The position numbers and the translations under genes are program-made. The notes beneath the pieces were generated by a model. It was not told the origin of the DNA. It did not search any database and saw nothing but the letters and a program-made list of their open reading frames with translations. A DNA stretch of 64,000 nt from Variovorax paradoxus. Its GTDB lineage: Bacteria > Pseudomonadota > Gammaproteobacteria > Burkholderiales > Burkholderiaceae_C. The DNA lies in the NCBI RefSeq assembly GCF_018614955.1, contig NZ_JAGGNV010000026.1, forward strand, positions 1-64,000, in the 5' to 3' direction. Shown in pieces: positions 42,244-51,355 of this stretch (position 1 is the first letter of the stretch; each line of letters begins with the position of its first letter).

Positions 42244-43784
42244 TTCAGTTTTCCTTGGGGTTCGTTGACGAGGTCGCGCAACGACCGGCGCAGCAACTTG
42301 CCGGTGGCCGAGCGCGGCAGCTCGTCGATCAGATGAAATTCGTCAGGCTGCTTGATGCGGCCCAGCCGCTTGGCGCTGTGCCTTGCCAGCGCGGAACGCA
42401 AGGCGGCCGCATCGGTGCCATGCGTGCGGTCTGGCACGACGAAGGCTACCGGCCGTTCGCCGAAGCGCTCGTCGGCAACGCCGACCACCGCGCAGTCCCA
42501 TACGCCGTCGAGTTCGAGCAGGGCGGCCTCGATCTCCTGCGGGTACACGTTCACCCCGCCCGAGATGATCATGTCGTCCTGGCGGTCGGTGAGATAGAGG
42601 TAGCCGTCGGCGTCGACATGGCCGATATCGCCAAAAGTCTGGCGGCCGCCCGGCAGGGTGCGGCCGGCGGTTTTTTCGGGCGCCTTGTAATAGGCGAACG
42701 GCGCAACGCCCGAGAAACAGACCAGCCCTTCGGTCCCGGCGGGAAGCTCGGCGCCGGACTCGTCGACGATGTGCAGCGTTCCCTTGCGCGGCCGCCCGAC
42801 CGAGCCGGGTCGTTGCACGGCTTCGTGCGAGTCGATCAGCGTCAGGCCCACGCCCTCGGTGCCCGAGTAGTACTCCAGCAGGATCGGTCCCCACCAGCGG
42901 ATCATGGCCTGCTTGATTGCGGCCGGGCACGGCGCGGCGCCGTGAATGGCGGCGCGGTGCGCAGGCGCGCGGAACACCCGGCGCCTGGCATCGCTCAAGG
43001 AGAGCAGGCGGCGGAACATGTCCGGCACCCATTGGCTGTGCGTGATGCCTTCGCGCTCGATCAAATCCAGGGCGCTGGCGGCGTCAAAACGCTCCATCAC
43101 GTGCACCGTGCCGCCGCCGGCAGTCACCGCCAGCGCAAATCGCAGCGGCGCAGCGTGGTACAGCGGCGCGGTGGACAAGTACCGCACATCGTCGCCGGCG
43201 AGGTCGAACAGCGCAAGCAGGTCGCCCGCAAAGGTGGGAGTGCCTCGATAGTCGGGAGCCGGCAGCGGGCGGATCACGCCCTTGGGCGCGCCCGTGGTAC
43301 CCGAGGTGTAGAGCATGAGCGCGCCCGGCGGCTCGTGCGCGAATGGCGCTGGCGACGCTGCGTCCAGCAGCGGGCGCAGGTCGGTGAAGCCGGGAATGCG
43401 GCCGCCGAGCGCGAACAGGGTGGTGCCTTCGGGCCATTGCACGCTGCTCGCGAGAGAAGCCAGGGCGACATCCACGACAACGACGCGCGCGTTGCAGTCG
43501 TGGACGATGTGTTGCAGCTCCACCGTCGACAGCGCCGTGGACATCGGCGTGAGATAGAGGCCCGTTCGCCACGCCGCCCACCCAAGGGCCAGCACTTCCG
43601 CCCGGTTGCCCATGAGGGCCGCGACGTGGTCACCGCGCTGCAGCCCCTGGGCGCGTAGCACGCCGGCCAGGCGGTTGGCCAGCGCCTCGAGCTCGCCATA
43701 GCTCATGCGCAGCGTGCCGCAGATGATCGCGGTTCGGTCGGGCGCCGCCTGCGCGTGGCGCCTCAGGTCATGCACGGTCTCCAC
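42240..43784 (-). CDS. Acyl-CoA ligase (AMP-forming)
   Basis: This 514-residue ligase has the phosphate loop [11 protein letters not shown] (159-169), motif [11 protein letters not shown] in place of the common GxTE form, hinge [18 protein letters not shown] and a C-terminal [12 protein letters not shown] lysine motif. The sequence resembles the fatty-acyl/aromatic-acyl group used in side-chain and ring-acid activation. It lies between an SDR and etfB in the operon and would activate the same acid or a later product. The first codons [17 protein letters not shown] are family-like. Confidence 0.9.
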   Translation of the reverse strand: METVHDLRRHAQAAPDRTAIICGTLRMSYGELEALANRLAGVLRAQGLQRGDHVAALMGNRAEVLALGWAAWRTGLYLTPMSTALSTVELQHIVHDCNARVVVVDVALASLASSVQWPEGTTLFALGGRIPGFTDLRPLLDAASPAPFAHEPPGALMLYTSGTTGAPKGVIRPLPAPDYRGTPTFAGDLLALFDLAGDDVRYLSTAPLYHAAPLRFALAVTAGGGTVHVMERFDAASALDLIEREGITHSQWVPDMFRRLLSLSDARRRVFRAPAHRAAIHGAAPCPAAIKQAMIRWWGPILLEYYSGTEGVGLTLIDSHEAVQRPGSVGRPRKGTLHIVDESGAELPAGTEGLVCFSGVAPFAYYKAPEKTAGRTLPGGRQTFGDIGHVDADGYLYLTDRQDDMIISGGVNVYPQEIEAALLELDGVWDCAVVGVADERFGERPVAFVVPDRTHGTDAAALRSALARHSAKRLGRIKQPDEFHLIDELPRSATGKLLRRSLRDLVNEPQGKLN

Positions 43785-43790
43785 GGCGGG

Positions 43791-44696
43791 TCAGCCGGCG
43801 CTGCGCTGCGCCTTTTCGTTTTCGGCGCGGCCGCGCACCAGAGCCTTGGCCTCGGCCCAGTCTTCGGGCGTGAGCTTGCCCAATGCGGCGAAGGTGCTGG
43901 GCGCGGCCAGGTGGTGGCCACCGTCGATGGCGATGTTCTGCCCTGTGAGGTATTCGCAGCCGTCGGCCTGCAGGAAGGTGAGCAGGTTGCACAGCTCGTG
44001 CATGCGGCCGAAGCGGCCCATGGGCACTTCCTCGTCGGACGCGGCGCCGACGTTGGCCTTCGGGATCGGCGCCAGCTTTTCCCACGCGCTCTCGGTCGGG
44101 AAGGGGCCCGGCGCCACGGCGTTCACGCGGATGTTGTTGCGGCCCCATTCGACCGCCAGCGACATGGTCATGGCGTGGACCGCCGTCTTGGCCATGACCG
44201 AGGGCAGCACGTAGGCCGAACCCGTCCACACCCAGGTGACCAGCATGCTCACCACCGAGCCCGGCAGGCCCTGCTCGATCCAGCGGCGACCGCAGGCCAG
44301 CGTGGAGAACAGCGCGCCGTCCATCACGGTGGAGCGCACCGCCGCGAAGCCGCGCGGACTGATGTCCACCGACGGGGAAATGAAGTTGGCGGCCGCGTTG
44401 TTGACCAGGCCGGTGAGCGGGCCTTCGGCCCAGATGCGGTCGACCATGGCCTCGATCTGGTCGGCTTCGCGCACGTCGCAGATGTGGTACTTGGCCGAGC
44501 CGCCATGGGCAGCGGTGGCGTTGAGCTCTTCGACGGTCGCCTGCAGCACGTTCTCGCGGCGCCCGCAGATATGGACCGAAGCGCCTTGCGAGACGAACTG
44601 GCGCGACAGCTCCTTGCCCAGGCCGGTGCCGCCGCCGGTGACGAGGATGCGCTTGCCGGCGAGCACGTCGGCGCGGAATGTGGAGGGGGGCGTCAT
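43791..44696 (-). CDS. SDR-family 2,4-dienoyl-CoA reductase-like protein
   Basis: This 301-residue SDR has the cofactor motif TGGGTGLGKELS and NAAANFISPSVDISP. The usual Tyr-x3-Lys has no tyrosine: the residue four before Lys170 is Ser166 (SVMAKTAVHAM). Dienoyl-CoA reductase and trans-enoyl-CoA reductase SDRs are built this way, and SLAVEWGRNNIRVNAVAPGP is their typical segment. It likely reduces unsaturated acyl-CoA intermediates with NADPH, helping ring or unsaturated acids enter beta-oxidation. The ATG overlaps the stop of the upstream dehydrogenase (ATGA). Confidence 0.85.
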   Translation of the reverse strand: MTPPSTFRADVLAGKRILVTGGGTGLGKELSRQFVSQGASVHICGRRENVLQATVEELNATAAHGGSAKYHICDVREADQIEAMVDRIWAEGPLTGLVNNAAANFISPSVDISPRGFAAVRSTVMDGALFSTLACGRRWIEQGLPGSVVSMLVTWVWTGSAYVLPSVMAKTAVHAMTMSLAVEWGRNNIRVNAVAPGPFPTESAWEKLAPIPKANVGAASDEEVPMGRFGRMHELCNLLTFLQADGCEYLTGQNIAIDGGHHLAAPSTFAALGKLTPEDWAEAKALVRGRAENEKAQRSAG

Positions 44697-45898
44697 GCGC
44701 TGGGTTCCTTGGCAGATGGGGTAGGTGCGGAGGCGGTTCCGCGAGCGGGCTTGTAGGCCGAGAACAGGTGGCGGCCGATGATGTGCTTCATCACCTCGAT
44801 GGAGCCGCCGGCGATCTTCACGATGCGCGCATCCGCATAGGCGCGGGCAATGGGGTATTCCCACATGTAGCCCCAGCCGCCGAACAGCTGCAGGCATTCG
44901 TCGACCACCTTGCAGTGCAGGTTGGACAGCCACATTTTGGCCATGGCCGCATCGATGGCGTCGAGCTCGCCCTTCATGAAGTTGGCGATGCACTTGTCGG
45001 TGAACTGGCGCCCCACCACGGCTTCCGTGCGCAGCTCGGCCAGCTTGAACTGGGTGTTCTGGAAATCGCCGATGGTCTGGCCGAAGGCCTTTCGGTTGGC
45101 GGTGTAGTCGATGGTCCAGTCGATCACGGTTTCGGCCACCGTGGCCGAGCGGATCGCCTGCGCCAGGCGCTCCTGCGCCAGCTTGGTCATCATCAGCTCG
45201 AAGCCGCGCCCTTCCTCGCCCAGCATGGCCGAGGCAGGCACCCGCACGTCGTCGAAGAACATCTCCGACGTGTCCTGCGCCTTCATGCCCAGCTTGCTCA
45301 GGTTCTTGCCGCGGCGAAAGCCCGGCAGGCTGGTATCGACCAGGAACAGCGTCACGCCCTTGGCGCCGGCTTCGCTATCGGTCTTGGTGGCCAGCACGAT
45401 CACGTCGCACAGCTGGCCGTTGGAGATGAACACCTTCTGGCCGGAGATGACGTAGTCGTCGCCGTCCTTCACGGCGCGCGTGCGGATCGCCTTCAGGTCG
45501 GAACCCGCATGCGGCTCGGTCATTCCGAGCGAGCCGATCGACGCGCCGGCGACCATGCGCGGCAGCCAGTGACGCTTTTGCTGCTCGGTGCCGAAGGTTG
45601 CGATATAGGTGGCCACCAGGTCGCAGTGGATCATGAAGCCGGGGCCGGTATAGCCCGAGCGCGCCATCTCCTCGAAGACCACCACGTCGAACAGGTAGTC
45701 GGCGCCGGCGCCGCCGTACTCCTCGGGCACGGTGCAGCACAGCATGCCCGCGGCGCCGGCCTTGAGCCACAGCTCGCGGGGCACCATGCCGCGCTCTTCC
45801 CACTCGTCGTGGAAGGGCGCGATCTCCTTTTCGATGAAGCGCCGCACCATGGCGCGGAAGCCTTCGTGATCGGCGTTGAACAGTTCGCGTTTGAACAT
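44693..45898 (-). CDS. Acyl-CoA dehydrogenase (long-chain/isovaleryl type)
   Basis: This 401-residue FAD enzyme has GMTEPHAGSDLKAIRTRA, YVISGQKVFISNG, RKAFGQTIGDFQNTQFKLAE and LQLFGGWGYMWEYPIARAYADARI. The C-terminal IAGGSIEVMKHIIGR has Gly where short/medium-chain enzymes have the catalytic Glu, so the base is expected on an earlier helix, as in long-chain and isovaleryl-CoA dehydrogenases. This could be the AliB-like step, making cyclohexenecarboxyl-CoA, but a fatty-acyl substrate is equally compatible. Electrons would pass to the EtfAB of the same operon. Confidence 0.88.
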   Translation of the reverse strand: MFKRELFNADHEGFRAMVRRFIEKEIAPFHDEWEERGMVPRELWLKAGAAGMLCCTVPEEYGGAGADYLFDVVVFEEMARSGYTGPGFMIHCDLVATYIATFGTEQQKRHWLPRMVAGASIGSLGMTEPHAGSDLKAIRTRAVKDGDDYVISGQKVFISNGQLCDVIVLATKTDSEAGAKGVTLFLVDTSLPGFRRGKNLSKLGMKAQDTSEMFFDDVRVPASAMLGEEGRGFELMMTKLAQERLAQAIRSATVAETVIDWTIDYTANRKAFGQTIGDFQNTQFKLAELRTEAVVGRQFTDKCIANFMKGELDAIDAAMAKMWLSNLHCKVVDECLQLFGGWGYMWEYPIARAYADARIVKIAGGSIEVMKHIIGRHLFSAYKPARGTASAPTPSAKEPSA

Positions 45899-45915
45899 GG
45901 CGGTGGCCTCGCGGG

Positions 45916-47082
45916 TTAATAGGATTTGGGAAGGTCGAGCACCTTCTCTGCGATGAAGGACATGATCAGCTGCTCGGTCACCGGCGCGATGCGCGTGACG
46001 GTCACCTCTCGCAACAGCCGTTCGACGTGGTATTCCTTGGCGTAGCCGAAGCCGCCGTGCGTGAGCACCGCCTGCATGCACGAATCGAATCCGGCACGCG
46101 CGCCCAGGAACTTGGCCGTGTTGGCCTCTGCGCCGCAGGGCAGGTGTTGGTCATAGAGCCATGCGCCCTTCATTACCATGTTCCAGGCCGCCTCGAGCGC
46201 CATCCAGCGCTCGGCCAGCGGGTGCTGGATGCCCTGGTTCTGGCCGATGGGCCGACCGAACACCACGCGTTCGCGTGCGTAGCGTGCCGCGCGGTTCAAC
46301 GCGTCCTGGCCGATCGCGATCGCTTCTGCCGCGACCAGCAGGCGCTCGGGGTTGAGGCTGTGCAGGATGTAGGAGAAGCCCTTGCCTTCCTCGCCGATGC
46401 GGTCGGACTCGGGGATGAACAGCCCGTCGATGAAGATGGCATTGGAGTCGACCGCCTTGCGGCCCATCTTGTCGATGCGCCGCACTTCGATCTTGGCGCG
46501 ATCGAGGTCGGTGTAGAAGATGGTGATGCCGTCGGTCGGGCGGGCGCAGTCCTCCAGCTTGGTGGTGCGCGTGAGCAGCATGATCTTGTTGGCGACCTGC
46601 GCGGTGGAGGTCCAGACCTTCTGGCCGTGCACCAGGTAGCCGCCGTCCACCTTGGCGGCGAAGGTCTTGATGGCCGTTGTGTTCAGGCCTGCGTCGGGCT
46701 CCGTGAAGCCGAAGGCGCACTGGTCGTCGCCGGCCACCAGGCGCGGGACCCAGCGCTGGCGCTGCTCGGGCGTGCCGAACACCACGATCGGGTGCGGCCC
46801 GAACAGGTTGATGTGCACCGTCGACGCCGCCGCCATGCCGCCGCCGTGGCTGGCCACCTCGTGCATCATGATCGCCGCCTCGGTCACCCCCAGCCCCGAG
46901 CCGCCGTACTCGGTGGGCATAGTGATGCCCAGCCAGCCGGCGTCGGCCATGGCGCGGTGGAACTCGCGCGGGAACCGGCCGTCGTCGTCGCGCGCCAGCC
47001 AGTACTCGTCGTCGAAGCGCCGCACGACGGCGTTCACGCCCTCGCGGATGGCGCGGTGGTCGTCTGTGATCGCAAAGTCCAT
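45916..47082 (-). CDS. Acyl-CoA dehydrogenase
   Basis: This 388-residue dehydrogenase starts MDFAITDDHRAIREGVNAVV. Signatures are FGFTEPDAGLNTTAIKTFA, YLVHGQKVWTSTAQV, RIDKMGRKAVDSNAIFID and RERVVFGRPIGQNQGIQHPL. The C-terminal stretch RIAPVTEQLIMSFIAEK differs from common enzymes, lacking the G-G-T turn. It may work as a separate step from the gene downstream or as the partner chain of a mixed enzyme. It lies 23 bases after the CitE-like gene and 17 bases before the next dehydrogenase. Confidence 0.88.
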   Translation of the reverse strand: MDFAITDDHRAIREGVNAVVRRFDDEYWLARDDDGRFPREFHRAMADAGWLGITMPTEYGGSGLGVTEAAIMMHEVASHGGGMAAASTVHINLFGPHPIVVFGTPEQRQRWVPRLVAGDDQCAFGFTEPDAGLNTTAIKTFAAKVDGGYLVHGQKVWTSTAQVANKIMLLTRTTKLEDCARPTDGITIFYTDLDRAKIEVRRIDKMGRKAVDSNAIFIDGLFIPESDRIGEEGKGFSYILHSLNPERLLVAAEAIAIGQDALNRAARYARERVVFGRPIGQNQGIQHPLAERWMALEAAWNMVMKGAWLYDQHLPCGAEANTAKFLGARAGFDSCMQAVLTHGGFGYAKEYHVERLLREVTVTRIAPVTEQLIMSFIAEKVLDLPKSY

Positions 47083-47105
47083 ATGTGTCTCCGTTCGTCT
47101 GTGCC

Positions 47106-47972
47106 TCAGGCGGCGTCCAGCGTGCGCAAGGCCTGGGTGAGGTGGGGCTTGTCGACCATCACGCCGTCGATGCTCAGCGTGCCGGCGTCCGGCTGCGCGG
47201 CAAAGGCGTCGATGATCCGGCGCGCATGCGCCAGCTCGGCCTCCGTGGGCGTGTAGGCCTGGTTGATGGCCTCTACCTGGTCCGGGTGGATGGCGATGCG
47301 GCCGCGGAAGCCGCGGCGGCGCGAGGCGCGGCAGGCGGCGATCAGTCCGCTGGCGTCCTTGAAGTCGGCGTGCAGCGTGTCGATGGGCGGCACGCCGGCG
47401 GCGGCGGCCGTCGTGAGGCACAGGGACGCGGCCCACTGGTACAGCGGCGAATAGCTGCCGTTTTCTTCCTTGTTGGACAGCGCGCCGATGGCGCTGGAGA
47501 GGTCTTCCGCACCCCAGGTCACGCCCGCCAGGCGTGGCGTCGTGGCGCAGTAGCCGTTCATGTTCAGCATGGCCTGCGGCGTCTCGGTGGCGACCGGCAC
47601 GATGCGCACCGTCCCAGGCTCCATGCCTGCGCGCGCCTCGAGCGCGTCCAGGCAGTGGTCAAGGTGGTCGAGGTCGGCCGCGCTGCGGGTCTTGGGAAGC
47701 AGGATGCCGGCCAGGCCGGGAACCACGACCCCGGCCAGATCGGGCATGGCGAGCGCCGTGTCCAGCGGATTGATGCGGACGAACAGGCTGGCCGACATGC
47801 CGGCTGCCTGCGCCTGGATGAACTCGGCAGCCATGCCACGGGCGGTGGGCTTGCGCGATTCGGCCACCGAATCCTCCAAGTCGAGGATGAGCACGTCGGC
47901 GGGGCTGGCGGTCGACTTGGCCAGCTTGCGCTCGCTGTCGGCCGGCACGAAGAGCATGGAACGCAGCTTCAT
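47106..47972 (-). CDS. CitE/HpcH-family CoA lyase
   Basis: This 288-residue TIM-barrel protein starts MKLRSMLFVPADSERKLAK and has ILDLEDSVAESRKPTARG, with the Mg-binding Asp/Glu, VRINPLDT, LPKTRSAADLDHL and WGAEDLSSAIGA. Members cleave or form malyl-CoA-like C-C bonds (beta-methylmalyl-CoA, citramalyl-CoA). With the MaoC dehydratase that overlaps it by 4 bases, it resembles a mesaconyl-CoA hydratase/lyase pair, a way to split a C4-C5 branch-acid product into acetyl- or propionyl-CoA plus glyoxylate or pyruvate. Confidence 0.87.
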   Translation of the reverse strand: MKLRSMLFVPADSERKLAKSTASPADVLILDLEDSVAESRKPTARGMAAEFIQAQAAGMSASLFVRINPLDTALAMPDLAGVVVPGLAGILLPKTRSAADLDHLDHCLDALEARAGMEPGTVRIVPVATETPQAMLNMNGYCATTPRLAGVTWGAEDLSSAIGALSNKEENGSYSPLYQWAASLCLTTAAAAGVPPIDTLHADFKDASGLIAACRASRRRGFRGRIAIHPDQVEAINQAYTPTEAELAHARRIIDAFAAQPDAGTLSIDGVMVDKPHLTQALRTLDAA

Positions 47973-48421
47973 GCGGGCTTCCTGAGCATGAGCGCCTGGC
48001 GCGTGCAGGTGCACACCTCCTGGCCGCCCTGGTTGAAGCCCTGGTGCAGGAAGGTCACGATGCCGGCGTTCGGCCGCGACTTGCTCTCGCGGATGTCCTT
48101 GACCGTGGTGCGCGAGCGGATCGTGTCGCCGTGGAACACCGGCGCAGGAAAGCGCGTGTCGGTCATGCCGAGGTTGGCCACCGTGGTGCCCAGGGTGGTG
48201 TCCTGCACGGCCAGTCCGATCACCAGGCCCAGCGTGAAGATGCTGTTGACCAGCGGTTTGCCGAATTCGGTAGTGCGGCAGTACTCGGCGTCGATGTGGA
48301 TGGCGGCCGGGTTGTAGGTGGCGCTGCAGAACCACACGTTGTCCGACTCGGTGACGGTGCGCCGAATCTCATGGTCGAAGACCTGACCCAGCTTGAATTC
48401 CTCGAACCACTGGCCTGCCAT
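47969..48421 (-). CDS. MaoC-family dehydratase (mesaconyl-CoA hydratase-like)
   Basis: This is a 150-residue hotdog-fold hydratase with MAGQWFEEFKLGQVFDHEI, then TESDNVWFCSATYNPAAIHI, where Asn/His form the active-site pair, and VNSIFTLGLVIGL. This form, with STATYNPAAIHID and CTCTRQALMLRK, is typical of the MaoC proteins linked to CitE lyases. It is the first gene of the eight-gene minus-strand operon. Its promoter carries a 16-bp palindrome and the nonamer ATATAGTAC. Confidence 0.87.
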   Translation of the reverse strand: MAGQWFEEFKLGQVFDHEIRRTVTESDNVWFCSATYNPAAIHIDAEYCRTTEFGKPLVNSIFTLGLVIGLAVQDTTLGTTVANLGMTDTRFPAPVFHGDTIRSRTTVKDIRESKSRPNAGIVTFLHQGFNQGGQEVCTCTRQALMLRKPA

Positions 48422-48452
48422 GTCTTTTGCCTTTCTTCAGGGTAGAGTGTCG

Positions 48453-48468
48453 GTGTACAGCTGTACAC
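48453..48468. promoter_or_regulatory. Perfect 16-bp palindrome, operator candidate
   Basis: GTGTACAGCTGTACAC is a perfect 16-bp palindrome between the divergent MaoC and oxidoreductase genes. A further GTGTAC half lies at 48478-48483, overlapping a minus-strand ATATAGTAC/-10 sequence (48488-48480). A dimeric repressor, such as a TetR- or MarR-type protein, would fit. Confidence 0.55.
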
Positions 48469-48555
48469 GGTACGCATGTGTACTATATCAAAGCGACCGG
48501 GTTTGCAACTCGGGTCGAACCTTGATGTCCCAAGGGAAAACGTGAGGAGACCCAC

Positions 48556-49566
48556 ATGGATCAGGCAGTGAACAGGCAGGTGTTGCTCGACAGTCGCCCC
48601 GATGGCGTCCCGCAGACGGCACATTTTCGAATCGCGCACACGCCGGCGCCGCGCCCGGCACCCGGCCAGGTGCTGGTGCGCAACCAGTGGCTGTCGGTCG
48701 AGCCGGCGATGCGCGGCTGGGTCAACGCCGCGGCCAACTACAGCGATCCGGTGGCCGTGGGCGCGGTGATGCGTTCGTTCGCCGTCGGCACGATCGCCGA
48801 GTCGGATGACCCGGACTGGCCGGTCGGCACGCCGGTGACCGGCAGCTTCGGCTGGCAGGACTACGCGGCGGTCGAGCCATCGGCGATCCAGCGCCGAATC
48901 ACCGAGACCGACCTGCCGCTGTCGCTGGCCCTCGGCGTGCTGGGCATCAACGGGGTCACCGCCCACTTCGGGCTGCTGGAGATCGGCCAGCCGAAGCCGG
49001 GCGAGACGGTGGTGGTCTCCACGGCGGCTGGCTCGGTGGGTTCCTGCGTGGGGCAGATCGCCAAGCTCAAGGGTTGCGATGTCATCGGCATCGCGGGCGG
49101 CGAAGCCAAGCGCCGCATGTGCCTGGAGCGCTTCGGCTACGACGTGGCGCTGGACTACAAGGCGCCTGATTTCGCGCAGCAGCTGGCGCACGCGTGCCAG
49201 GGTCGGGTCGACGTGTACTTCGACAACACCTCGGGCCCGATCAGCGACGCGGTGATGGGGCAACTGGCGGTGGGCGCGCGCGTGGTCATCTGCGGCACGG
49301 CCGCCATTGCGAACTGGAGCCCGCTTCCGCAGGGGCCGCGCGTCGAGCGTCACCTGTTGGTCAAGCGCGCGCGCATGCAGGGCTTCGTCATCTTCGATCA
49401 TCCTCAGCACGGCGCCATCGCGCGCGCCGATCTCGCGCAGTGGATTCACGGCGGGCAGCTGAAGTACGTGGAAGATGTGCTGGAAGGCATCGAGCAGGCG
49501 CCCGACGCGATCGCCGGGCTGTATCGCGGAGAGAACATGGGCAAGCGGCTGATCCGGTTGTACTGA
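48556..49566 (+). CDS. NADP-dependent medium-chain dehydrogenase/reductase
   Basis: This 336-residue zinc-free MDR protein of the leukotriene B4 dehydrogenase/curcumin reductase group has LSVEPAMRGWVN, GSFGWQDYAAVEP, TVVVSTAAGSVGSCVGQIAK as the nucleotide-binding GxGxxG equivalent, and CGTAAIANWSP. It has no structural zinc cysteines. These enzymes reduce C=C bonds next to a carbonyl, so it could reduce enoyl or enone intermediates. It is alone on the plus strand, divergent from the MaoC operon, sharing its palindrome region. Confidence 0.88.
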   Translation: MDQAVNRQVLLDSRPDGVPQTAHFRIAHTPAPRPAPGQVLVRNQWLSVEPAMRGWVNAAANYSDPVAVGAVMRSFAVGTIAESDDPDWPVGTPVTGSFGWQDYAAVEPSAIQRRITETDLPLSLALGVLGINGVTAHFGLLEIGQPKPGETVVVSTAAGSVGSCVGQIAKLKGCDVIGIAGGEAKRRMCLERFGYDVALDYKAPDFAQQLAHACQGRVDVYFDNTSGPISDAVMGQLAVGARVVICGTAAIANWSPLPQGPRVERHLLVKRARMQGFVIFDHPQHGAIARADLAQWIHGGQLKYVEDVLEGIEQAPDAIAGLYRGENMGKRLIRLY

Positions 49567-49580
49567 AGCAATCGCCTCGG

Positions 49581-49609
49581 GCGGCGCGCATGGCAGTGGG
49601 CCGCGCCGC
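49581..49609. terminator. Hairpin between convergent genes
   Basis: Arms GCGGCGCG (49581-49588) and CGCGCCGC (49602-49609) pair perfectly over 8 bases with a 13-base loop. It lies 14 bases after the oxidoreductase stop and 8 bases before the end of the thioesterase gene. There is no T-run, so it is a possible bidirectional terminator. Confidence 0.4.
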
Positions 49610-49616
49610 ATGTCCC

Positions 49617-50108
49617 TCAGCGCGCTGTCCTGCCCGGCAGCTGCAAAGCCTGGTCGCTGCCGCTGTCTGGCAGCAGCGCGCCGCGCCGGAAAACGCCGCT
49701 GCTGCGTAGCGCGGTCACGCCGTCGGCCTGCACCAGCGCCTGCGAGAACAGCAGGTTTTTCGTCACCTTGAGGATCTGCGCTTCGCCTTGCACCCAGCTG
49801 CCCACGGGGGCGGGCGCGAGAAAGTCCATCTGCAGGCTGATCGTGGGCAGGAACTGCCGCGGGATGTCGGCCTGGTAGTGCGCGGCGGTGGACAGCAGGA
49901 TGTCGGCGAAGGTGCACAGCATGCCGCCGTGGCAAGCGTTGCCCGGGTTGACCTGGTGCGGCGCCACGCGAAAGCCCAACTGCAGGGATTCGCCGCGCCA
50001 GCGCGCGAACAGCTTGCCGCTGTGGGCGGCGAAGACGCCGCCGACGGGCGCGAGGATGAAGCCTTCCGGCGGCGAAGCTTCGGGGGTGTCGTGCATGTCG
50101 TCGTTCAT
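49617..50108 (-). CDS. Hotdog-fold acyl-CoA thioesterase (PaaI-like)
   Basis: This 163-residue thioesterase has VAPHQVNPGNACHGGMLCTF with the HGG turn, and Asp in ADILLSTAAHY at the catalytic position. The downstream strand ends FSQALVQADG. It likely releases CoA from stalled acyl-CoA intermediates, as PaaI does in phenylacetate breakdown. Its ATG overlaps the stop of the CoA-transferase gene by 4 bases. It is the last gene of the ten-gene operon that begins at 58002. Confidence 0.82.
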   Translation of the reverse strand: MNDDMHDTPEASPPEGFILAPVGGVFAAHSGKLFARWRGESLQLGFRVAPHQVNPGNACHGGMLCTFADILLSTAAHYQADIPRQFLPTISLQMDFLAPAPVGSWVQGEAQILKVTKNLLFSQALVQADGVTALRSSGVFRRGALLPDSGSDQALQLPGRTAR

Positions 50109-51349
50109 AGTTTGCGGGCGATATCGTCCCAGGCGGCGACCAGCGCCGCGCGGTGTTCCGGCGCGGCCACGCCGATCAGCGCCTGCGCGCGCGCCGCGAC
50201 CGACAGCCCGCGCAGCCGCGCAACCCCGTGCTCGGTGACGATGGTGTCGACCAGGTAGCGCGGCAGCGTCACGAGCGAGTGGCGGTCCAGCGCCGGCACG
50301 ATGCGCGACACCGCACCGCCCTTGGCCGTCGCCGGCAGGCAGATCAGCGAGCGGCCTCCGGGCGAGTCGAGCGCGCCCTGCGCAAAGGCCGGCAGTCCGC
50401 CCGCGCCGGCTTGGATCACGCCGCCCGTGCGCTCGGAATTCACCTGCCCGAAGAGGTCGACCTCGACCGCGCCGTTCACGGCGACGAAGTTGGGCAATGC
50501 GGCGATGCGGGCCGGATCGTGCGTCTGGCGCACGTCGGTCAGCCACAACCGGGGCAGGGTGGCGACGAAGGCGCGCAGCCGCGCGTCGCCCAGCACCACG
50601 CCCGTGGTGAGTGGCGCGTCGGCGTCCATGGCGCCGGCTTCCCACAGCGTCTGCACCGACGAGGAGAGCATGCCGCCGTGGAAGTGCAGCCGGCGATGCG
50701 AGGTGAGCGCGCGCGCCAGCGACAGGGGTACGCCGCCGATGCCGAACTGCAGGGTGTCGCCATCACGCACCAGCCCGGCCACATGCTCGCCGATGCGCGC
50801 GTCCGTGGCGCCGGGGGCGGGGTCGGTGAAGTCGTTGAGCGGAGCTTCGGCCTCGACGCTGAAATCGAGCTCGGACACGTGCACGCGGAAGCTGGATGGC
50901 AATCGCGGCAGCGCCGGGTTCAGATGGGCAATGCGCCGGCGCGCCTGGCGCCAGACCAGCGGCAGGAAATCGGCGGCCAGGCCCGGCGCGCACCAGCCGT
51001 CGGCGTCGGGCGGCGTGAGCTGGGCGATGGCCACGTCGTAGGGCGCATCGGCTGCAACGTGCCGCACCAGCTCGCGGTAATCCTGCGGCAGCAGCTCGGC
51101 CCGGTCTTCCAGCAGGCCGCGCCGCATCGACGGCGACATGAACCAGCCGACCTGCCGCGCCTGCGGATGCAGCGCCAGGTAATCCATGCGATCGATGCCC
51201 GGAAACTGCACGCCGGCGAAGAGGATGCCCAATGCGCGTTCGGGCTCGGCCCGCAGCTCCTCGCACAACAGCGACGATTCGTTGGACAGTGTCGGTGTCC
51301 AGACGCGCAGGCCCGGCGACAGCGCGTCGACGAGTTTCTTCATGGCCAT
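50105..51349 (-). CDS. Acetyl-CoA hydrolase/transferase family (4-hydroxybutyrate CoA-transferase-like)
   Basis: This 414-residue class I CoA transferase has GVPLSLARAL, RLHFHGGML, a glutamate in VNGAVEVDLFGQVNSE expected to form the acyl/CoA-Glu adduct, and a C-terminal YLVDTIVTEHGVARLRG. It may swap CoA from a product such as a dicarboxylyl-CoA or acetyl-CoA onto the incoming acid. The start MAMKKLVDALSP is plausible; ATG codons 1 and 3 are both possible. Confidence 0.85.
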   Translation of the reverse strand: MAMKKLVDALSPGLRVWTPTLSNESSLLCEELRAEPERALGILFAGVQFPGIDRMDYLALHPQARQVGWFMSPSMRRGLLEDRAELLPQDYRELVRHVAADAPYDVAIAQLTPPDADGWCAPGLAADFLPLVWRQARRRIAHLNPALPRLPSSFRVHVSELDFSVEAEAPLNDFTDPAPGATDARIGEHVAGLVRDGDTLQFGIGGVPLSLARALTSHRRLHFHGGMLSSSVQTLWEAGAMDADAPLTTGVVLGDARLRAFVATLPRLWLTDVRQTHDPARIAALPNFVAVNGAVEVDLFGQVNSERTGGVIQAGAGGLPAFAQGALDSPGGRSLICLPATAKGGAVSRIVPALDRHSLVTLPRYLVDTIVTEHGVARLRGLSVAARAQALIGVAAPEHRAALVAAWDDIARKL

Positions 51350-51355
51350 GGCGCC

